Assembly (NCBI GenBank): GCA_001950395.1
Contig: BDLO01000001.1
Location: 1,029,979-1,093,978 of the forward strand
Source of the DNA: Coriobacteriaceae bacterium EMTCatB1
Lineage (GTDB): Bacteria > Actinomycetota > Coriobacteriia > Anaerosomatales > Anaerosomataceae
DNA length: 64,000 bases
Direction of reading: 5' to 3'
Part shown: one piece after another, positions 58,713-64,000 of the stretch
How the letters are laid out: each line of letters begins with the position of its first letter
How positions within the stretch are numbered: position 1 is the first letter of the stretch
Position numbers and translations under genes: made by a program
Notes under the pieces: generated by a model
What the model saw: only the letters and a program-made list of their open reading frames with translations
Database searches by the model: none
What the model was told of the DNA's origin: nothing

Positions 58713-59971
58713 TTTCCCTCCTCCGCGAGCACCAGGTCGAGCACCAGGTCGCGCGCGCGCTCGACGAGGGCGACAGCATCGGCAGCCGGATCCAGGTCGA
58801 GGTTGGCCTGCCGGAGCTTTGCGCGCAGCGGTTGGAACAGCTCGCTCGCCAGACGCCGGGCATCATCGGGGCTCGCCATCAGCTCGTCGGCGATCCGCAC
58901 GATGTCGGACGAAAGGTCGGTGCCAGACCGCACAGAGTCGAGGTCGACGGCCGGCGCGGTGCGGTCGACGAGGGAGTCGAGCCACACCCACGGCTCCCAC
59001 TCCATGGCGCGCTCGCGCAAGCGCGGCAACACGGTCGTGTGAGGCTCAGGACCGGCCAGCGAAGCGTGCACCTCGCCTCTGCCCGTGAGCGTGACGCGGA
59101 CGATCGCCGGACGACCCCGCGTGCGTGAGACCTCCGCGCACGCCTCGAGGACGCGGTCCTCGACTGCGTCCAGCGTCGCCAGGTCGCTCACGTCGACGGA
59201 ACGGGCGTCCCACACCACGCCCGAGAGCGGCACGAACGCGGCCTCAGCGTGACCTGGCTCGACGCTCACCAGGTAGCACCCACGCTCGCCCGTCTGCGTC
59301 GGGTCGAGCCCCTGCGGCGCCCCCGCGTACACCGCAAGCGGCGTCTCGCTCACGACCCCCGGCTCGTGGACGTGGCCGAGCGCCCAGTAGTCCATGCCCG
59401 CGGCCGCCAGGTCCGCCAGCGAGCACGGGGCGTAGTCGTCGTAGCCGCGTCTACCCCCGACGTTGGCGTGCAGCACTCCGATCGCGATGGCATCGTCTCC
59501 CTCGCGCGCGAAACCGGCTGCCAGGTTCTCCTTGACCTCTCGCTTGCCGAAGCTGCGGCCGTACAGCGCGCACACGACCTCGCCGTCACGCTCGAACGTC
59601 ACGCGCTCGACGCGGTCGTGCGCGAACACGTGCACGTTCCCGGGCAACCCCACGAGCACACGAGCGTCGCTCGCTGGGTCGTGGTTGCCGTGCACCACGA
59701 ACATCCGTATGCCCGCCTCGTCGAGCGTGCGCGCGGCATCAGCGAGCGCGAGCTGCGGGCGCACCGGCCGCTCGGCGCTGTTGTAGAGGTCCCCCGAGAC
59801 GACCAGGAAGTCCACCTGCTCGCGCACGCAGAGCTCCACGATCGCCACGAGCGCCCGGTACGGCGCCTCGACGAGCGCGTGCCGCACCCGTTCGTCTTCG
59901 GCGGCCACGCCCTTGAACGGCGCTCCCAGGTGCAGGTCGGCCGCGTGCACGAATCTGACTTCACCGCCCAT
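58709..59971 (-). CDS. YhaO/SbcD/Mre11-like DNA repair exonuclease
   Basis: A 420-residue calcineurin-like phosphoesterase. Metal-site motifs are HAADLHLGAPF near the start, VVSGDLYNS, VVHGNHDP and later GVLHANVGG and ALGHVHEPG. These are the DxH, GD, GNH and GH(x)H signatures. The last 150 residues would contact the partner ATPase. Its stop overlaps the partner's ATG (ATGA), giving a coupled nuclease-ATPase pair. ATG 59971 with GGAGGG upstream. Confidence 0.9.
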   Translation of the reverse strand: MGGEVRFVHAADLHLGAPFKGVAAEDERVRHALVEAPYRALVAIVELCVREQVDFLVVSGDLYNSAERPVRPQLALADAARTLDEAGIRMFVVHGNHDPASDARVLVGLPGNVHVFAHDRVERVTFERDGEVVCALYGRSFGKREVKENLAAGFAREGDDAIAIGVLHANVGGRRGYDDYAPCSLADLAAAGMDYWALGHVHEPGVVSETPLAVYAGAPQGLDPTQTGERGCYLVSVEPGHAEAAFVPLSGVVWDARSVDVSDLATLDAVEDRVLEACAEVSRTRGRPAIVRVTLTGRGEVHASLAGPEPHTTVLPRLRERAMEWEPWVWLDSLVDRTAPAVDLDSVRSGTDLSSDIVRIADELMASPDDARRLASELFQPLRAKLRQANLDLDPAADAVALVERARDLVLDLVLAEEGK

Positions 59972-60040
59972 GATCCCTCCGATGACGGGCTTTCAGTGCC
60001 TGCGACTATCCTACGCGGAGGGTCTGACAGAAAGAAGGCG

Positions 60041-60580
60041 TCAGCGCGAAACGACCCGTGCGGCGCGCAGCACGCGCGCGGTCGCGATCGCCCCCGCGGC
60101 CTTCGCGGCGTCCAGCGCGATGAACGGCAGCACGCCGGTGGCGAAGGCGGCGACTGGGCCCGCTCCCAGGACGAACGCGATGTGCGCCCACCCGAGCAGG
60201 TACACCGCGGCGATCACGGCAGCCGACGCCACGGCGTCGACCACGAGCTCGTTCGCGCGGCCCTTCAGCGCGCTGCGCAACCACGCTCCTGCCGCCGCGC
60301 CGACGAGGAAGCCGACGAGGTATCCGCCGCTCGGTCCGGCGAAGACCTGCAGCCCCGCTCTGCCGCCTGAGAACACAGGCGCCCCGATCGCTCCTGCCAG
60401 CAGGTACACGGCGACGGCCATGCCGGCTTCGTACGGCGTAAGGACGAGAGCGCACAAGACCACCACCAGCACCTGCAGCGTGAAGGGCACCTGGCCGATC
60501 GGGACAGACACCCACGCGCCAGCCGCGATCAGGGCAGCGAGCAGCGCGATGCGAGTGAGGGAGCGGACGCGAGAGGTCAT
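60041..60580 (-). CDS. bioY: biotin transporter substrate-binding membrane subunit BioY
   Basis: A 179-residue S-component of an ECF-type vitamin transporter, with six membrane segments. BioY signatures include VPIGQVPFTLQVLVVVLCALVLTP and GLQVFAGPSGGYLVGF. No bioM/bioN is adjacent; solitary BioY or sharing of the general ECF module is known. Biotin auxotrophy or salvage is suggested. A BirA-like operator lies just upstream. Confidence 0.94.
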   Translation of the reverse strand: MTSRVRSLTRIALLAALIAAGAWVSVPIGQVPFTLQVLVVVLCALVLTPYEAGMAVAVYLLAGAIGAPVFSGGRAGLQVFAGPSGGYLVGFLVGAAAGAWLRSALKGRANELVVDAVASAAVIAAVYLLGWAHIAFVLGAGPVAAFATGVLPFIALDAAKAAGAIATARVLRAARVVSR

Positions 60581-60594
60581 GCCGGCGCCTTTCT

Positions 60595-60621
60595 GTAAAC
60601 CGCTTGCGGTTGGCAGTTTAC
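60595..60621. promoter_or_regulatory. BirA-type biotin operator before bioY
   Basis: GTAAAC (60595-60600) and GTTTAC (60616-60621) form an inverted repeat separated by 15 bases. This is close to the BirA consensus (TTGTAAACC, spacer of about 15, GGTTTACAA). It sits 14 bases before the bioY start codon, placed to block transcription when biotin is plentiful. Confidence 0.6.
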
Positions 60622-60670
60622 TTTAGCCGCGACCTCGCGCTGCGTCAAGCGCGCTTGACGCCGTTGCGCT

Positions 60671-63610
60671 CTACGGCCGCGTGTACGAGACGCCCGACGC
60701 CGGATGGCAGGCGTTCGTGCACGCGCCACCGTCGGAAGCAAGCGACAGCCCCACGTCGGTGCGCGCCAGCCGGTCCTCGGTCGGCGACCCGTGGCTCACA
60801 TGGCACGCGCCGCACGAAAGCCCGGCTGCGTTCATGTGCGCCGCGTGGAGCGCTCCCGCTGTCGCGTCGTAGAACAGGCTCGCGGATCCCGTGTCGTCGA
60901 CGCCCGTGTAGTACACCGAGCGCTTGTGGCACGCATAGCAGAGCATCCCCGCGTCCCCGGTCGCAACGCCAGCGTACGGCTGCTTGAGCAGCGGCGACGC
61001 GTTCGATGCGTGCGGGCCCGCCGGAGCGCCGGCATCCGCGGTGCCGTGGCAGTCGACGCAGTACAGCACCGAGTCCGCCGCCCACCCGGTCTCGAAGGTG
61101 GAGGCCGGAGCGCTCGTCAACCGCGACTCCTCGATCGAGTGGACGGAGACGTTTCGGGTGTTCACTTCGCTCGCGATGTCGCGCACGCCGCTCCATCCGC
61201 CGTACGCGGAGTGGCACTTGAAGCACACCTCGTACTCGTTCGTCACGGGCTGCGCGTCCGCGTACGTGATGGCGGCGCCTGCTCCGGTGTTCGTCACCGC
61301 AGCTCCGAACACGCCCTTGAGCTGGCCGTACACGGCAGGAGCCGCCGCCACGGTGCTCGTCGCTTCGTGCGGATCGTGGCAGTCGACGCACTCGACGTGA
61401 CGCGCGAACGGCGGCGTCTCGGTGGAGTTGTGCGAGCCCGGGACCGCGCCCACGGGGTGCCGCGACTTTCCGACGGCGCCGAGATCGCCGACGGCCAGCG
61501 GCACCGATCCTGCGCGCTCGGTCCCGCCGAGCGGCAGTTCCTGGGTGAGCGTGAGCACGCCGTCGAATACCGCCGCGCTCGGCCCGACGCCGGAAGCCCA
61601 CCAGCCGCCGTTGCCGCAGACGAGCTCCGCCGCCCCATCGCCGTCCACGTCGCCAGAAGCAAGCGTAGAGGTCGCCTTAGCCGTTCCCGTGTCGAGCCGT
61701 ACGGGTGTGACGTTCAGACCGCCGCCGCTTTGACGGAAGACGTTGAGCGAGCTTGCGCCGCCGAACCCGTTCACGGCCACGGCGAGCTCGGAGCCAGGGG
61801 ATGCGCCGTCGAGCTCGACGACGAGCGTGTCCCACGCGCGAGCGCCGCCCGCGACGTCAGCATCCACGGCGACCGTGCCCAGCAGCGCGCCGCTGCCGTC
61901 GTACACCGCGACCGTGTCGCTCGTCTCGGCGGCGTTCGCCACCACGATCTCCGGGCCTGCTGACGCGCTCCACACGTCGCCGACGCTCGGCCCTCGCGGA
62001 GCGGCGTACGCGCTCGGGATGGTCGTCGTGACCTGGAGCTGATCGACGCCCGTCTCTGTGATGATGCGGACCTCGTTTGCGCCGTCGTCGGTCACCACGA
62101 TGTCGTCCGAAAGCCCGCCGGTGACGTCGCCGAACGCCATGCCGCTCGACGAAGCGCCCACCGCTACGGTCGTCACGGGCGCGAGCGTGTTGCCGTCCCA
62201 CCGGTAGACGTGCAGCGTGCTGCCGCCTCGGTCAAGCGCGAGCACTTCTGGCAGGCCGTCCAGGTCGCCCAGCACGTCTGCGACGCCGACGAACTCCGCG
62301 CTCGCTGGGATGGCGACGTCGGCGCGCGAAAGGCCCGTGAGAGGATCGGCGCGCAGGATGCTGAGCTTCGCGACGTCAGCGTATCCGACGATCGCCTCAG
62401 CGACGCCGTCCCCATCGACGTCGCCCATCGCGACGTCGGAGACGGCCCCCGCAGGCTCGGACTCTCGCGGCCCCACGAGCGGCCACGGCGCGACGGTCGC
62501 CTCGCTCACTGCGAGCGCAAGCGTGCTGTATGCGGTGCCGGTCGCATCCGGCGACAGGCCGGCGAGCACCTCGAGGTGCGTCGCGGCCGCAGCCGGGTAC
62601 GCGGTCGCGGAGACATCGGTGCTCGCAGGACCGTCCGCGTCGTGGCAGCGGTCGCATAGAGCGCGCCCGTCGACTTCGAGCAGCTTCGGCACAGCCGTGC
62701 CAGATCCGTCGTTCGACCCCATCGGCGCGTGGCAGTTCTGGCACTCGCCCACCAGCCGTGATGCGCCAGCGGCCGGCCACTCGCCCGCGATGGCGACCGT
62801 GGCGTTCGAGCTGGCGTGCGCAGACGACGGGTACGCCGATTCGCCGGGGTACGTGCCCGCAGGATCGGGATGGCAGGCGAAGCACAGCGTGCGGTCGTTC
62901 GCGGCGATCGTCACCGTGGCGGCGAGAGCGGGCGACGCGATCTGGCTCACGATGAGCGGCGCGATGGCCGAGCCGTGGGCGACGTGGCAGTTCGAGCACC
63001 GGATCTTGGTGCCGTTCGCAGGCTCCGGCAGCGCAGCGAAGTGCGCGGTCTGTTTGAAGATGCCGAGCCCGTCCCAGACGTCGTTCTGCCGGTCTTCGAA
63101 GTGGCAGGTCGCGCAGTACTCCTCGCGCTCGAAGAAGGCCGTGCCCGTCGACGTCCGGGCCCGCAGCAGGTACGGGTAGGGCACGCCGGTCGTGACTTCG
63201 TCTGAGCCGTGCGAGTCGTGGCAGCTGCTGCACTGGATGACGCTCGGCCCGTACGGTGCGCTTGCAGGCGCGAGGTCGTGCGCGGAGGTCGCCAGGAACG
63301 ACGACTGCACGTCCGTGCCTGAGCCCAGCGCGTCCACGCCGTGGCACGCGTAGCAGAGCATCGTGTCGCCGGACGTGCCCGACGCGTCGGCCGCGGCGAG
63401 CACGAGCGCATTGGCGGTGGGCTCCCAGCTGTCGGCAGCCGAACGGCCGAACGGCGCGGTTGCGGTGTGCGTGCGGTGGCACATCGCGCAGGTATCGGGC
63501 GCGGTGTCACTTGCGACGTGCGGGGCCGTCTGTGCGTACGCAGGCGCGGCGGCCAGCGCACCAGCCACCGCTACGAACGCCGCAATCACCGCAAGCCGAC
63601 GAACCCGCAT
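60671..63610 (-). CDS. secreted 14-heme c-type cytochrome with an internal FG-GAP/VCBS-like propeller
   Basis: A 979-residue protein with a signal peptide (cleavage near APAYA, about residue 26). Eight CXXCH motifs fall in about residues 40-345. About 370 residues without hemes follow, with repeated FG-GAP-like blades (VAMGDVDGDGVAEAIVG, FGDVTGGLSDDIVV, ASGDVDGDGAAELVCG), probably a calcium-binding beta-propeller. Six more hemes come in about 735-970, the last as CX3CH (CTNACH). Total 14. An outward-facing electron-transfer protein is likely. The AG-rich stretch before the ATG is the only ribosome-binding candidate. Confidence 0.88.
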   Translation of the reverse strand: MRVRRLAVIAAFVAVAGALAAAPAYAQTAPHVASDTAPDTCAMCHRTHTATAPFGRSAADSWEPTANALVLAAADASGTSGDTMLCYACHGVDALGSGTDVQSSFLATSAHDLAPASAPYGPSVIQCSSCHDSHGSDEVTTGVPYPYLLRARTSTGTAFFEREEYCATCHFEDRQNDVWDGLGIFKQTAHFAALPEPANGTKIRCSNCHVAHGSAIAPLIVSQIASPALAATVTIAANDRTLCFACHPDPAGTYPGESAYPSSAHASSNATVAIAGEWPAAGASRLVGECQNCHAPMGSNDGSGTAVPKLLEVDGRALCDRCHDADGPASTDVSATAYPAAAATHLEVLAGLSPDATGTAYSTLALAVSEATVAPWPLVGPRESEPAGAVSDVAMGDVDGDGVAEAIVGYADVAKLSILRADPLTGLSRADVAIPASAEFVGVADVLGDLDGLPEVLALDRGGSTLHVYRWDGNTLAPVTTVAVGASSSGMAFGDVTGGLSDDIVVTDDGANEVRIITETGVDQLQVTTTIPSAYAAPRGPSVGDVWSASAGPEIVVANAAETSDTVAVYDGSGALLGTVAVDADVAGGARAWDTLVVELDGASPGSELAVAVNGFGGASSLNVFRQSGGGLNVTPVRLDTGTAKATSTLASGDVDGDGAAELVCGNGGWWASGVGPSAAVFDGVLTLTQELPLGGTERAGSVPLAVGDLGAVGKSRHPVGAVPGSHNSTETPPFARHVECVDCHDPHEATSTVAAAPAVYGQLKGVFGAAVTNTGAGAAITYADAQPVTNEYEVCFKCHSAYGGWSGVRDIASEVNTRNVSVHSIEESRLTSAPASTFETGWAADSVLYCVDCHGTADAGAPAGPHASNASPLLKQPYAGVATGDAGMLCYACHKRSVYYTGVDDTGSASLFYDATAGALHAAHMNAAGLSCGACHVSHGSPTEDRLARTDVGLSLASDGGACTNACHPASGVSYTRP

Positions 63611-63656
63611 ACCCCGCTCCCCTGCGCGCTACGCGCGCGCAAAACGACGCACCCAC

Positions 63657-63662
63657 AGTATA
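63657..63662 (-). promoter_or_regulatory. candidate -10 element of the 14-heme gene
   Basis: TATACT on the minus strand, 46 bases before the start codon, in the 129-base gap that otherwise shows only a GCGCGC-rich inverted repeat next to the start. No GTGA-N6-TCAC site of the type found at the other cytochrome genes was seen here. Confidence 0.35.
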
Positions 63663-63739
63663 CGCGACAGGATCCGCTCGACATCGCACGATTGTGTGTT
63701 CTCGCTCGATGCGGTGCTACCCTGCCTCGAACAGGGCCT

Positions 63740-64000
63740 CTACTTTATCGCCCTCAGCACCGCGTTCCTCACCATCTGCGAGACGGCGCCCGTGCCGCCG
63801 AAGAAGCGGACCTTCGAGATGAAGCGCTTGTTTTCAGCAAGCGCCGTCCTCGTCGGGTCGGGAAGCGAGGCGGTCTTGGTGAGCAGGACCACCGAGCCCA
63901 AGCGCCCGAGCGAGGCGCCAGCAGAAAGCGCGTCGGGGAAGTTCTCGCCGGTGGCGATGCCCACGCCGTCGAAGGAGAGGCCTGCCTGCACGCTTTTCTG
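63740..64000 (-). CDS. cell-wall-binding repeat 2 (CWB2) protein, C-terminal part, 5' end outside window
   Basis: The last 86 codons of a gene running off the right edge. The segment DGVGIATGENFPDALSAGASLG followed by VVLLTKTASLPDPTRTAL and VRFFGGTGAVSQMVRNAV is the CWB2 repeat, which anchors proteins to cell-wall polymers in Gram-positive bacteria. It supports a Gram-positive-type envelope for this organism. The function of the rest of the protein is unknown. Confidence 0.88.
   Translation of the reverse strand, partial: QKSVQAGLSFDGVGIATGENFPDALSAGASLGRLGSVVLLTKTASLPDPTRTALAENKRFISKVRFFGGTGAVSQMVRNAVLRAIK

Noticed and set aside
59975-60022. Hairpin hiding the ribosome-binding site of the YhaO-like gene (CCCTCCG/CGGAGGG)
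   Set aside because: The distal arm lies upstream of the most plausible -10 element, so it would probably not be in the mRNA.

Overview
The window is GC-rich DNA (roughly two thirds G+C by eye) whose genes are packed tightly, mostly on the minus strand, often with 4-base ATGA or GTGA start/stop overlaps. Three multiheme c-type cytochromes, two Rex-type regulators, a complete early tetrapyrrole pathway with a radical SAM AhbD-like enzyme, a menaquinone methyltransferase and two separate cytochrome c maturation systems point to an anaerobic or facultative, respiring, high-GC bacterium. An actinobacterial lineage with extracellular electron transfer (Coriobacteriia-like) fits best. That placement is inference from gene content, not a phylogenetic result.

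Left part (1-16 kb, all minus strand): an amidohydrolase, menG and a B12/radical SAM protein; a divergent Rex homologue; a System II pair (resB-ccsA) with a lipoprotein; a 37-heme cytochrome ending in a discoidin-type domain; a membrane-anchored 15-heme cytochrome; then NHL-repeat, TPR and canonical Rex genes. The last three are translationally chained to an O-antigen-ligase gene, so electron-transfer and surface-glycan genes share an operon. Sites of the form GTGA-N6-TCAC lie upstream of both cytochrome genes here.

Middle part (16-37 kb): a surface polysaccharide locus. It has an initiating sugar-phosphate transferase, seven glycosyltransferases of GT2/GT4 type and a CgeB-like one, a methyltransferase, an ABC exporter, and nucleotide-sugar genes (phosphohexomutase, manC-type, wecB, galU). 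The 26-34.5 kb section is visibly less GC-rich than its surroundings. Its right border carries a 54-bp near-copy of the galU 3' end, so that the two copies flank wecB. A perfect 26-bp palindrome sits at the divergent promoter at 26.17 kb.

Right-centre (37-53 kb): a heme supply and heme attachment block. In transcription order it runs ccmE-F-A-B-C-D, a CcsA/HemX-like gene and an SDR, then an inserted AAA ATPase, then hemA-hemC-hemD, tRNA-Ala(CGC), a small membrane protein, hemB, ahbD and hemL. The hemA and ccmE leaders both contain paired copies of the same 10-12 bp complementary segment in elaborate foldable sequence. This is a candidate undescribed regulatory element linking heme synthesis to cytochrome maturation.

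Right end (53-64 kb): coaX; a PhoB/PhoR-type two-component pair; a YhaN/YhaO-like (Rad50/Mre11-type) repair pair; bioY behind a BirA-like operator; a third secreted cytochrome in which a beta-propeller-like region interrupts 14 heme motifs; and the C-terminal end of a cell-wall-binding-repeat protein cut by the window edge. Function calls rest on reading motifs and domain layout in the sequence. No database search was possible.
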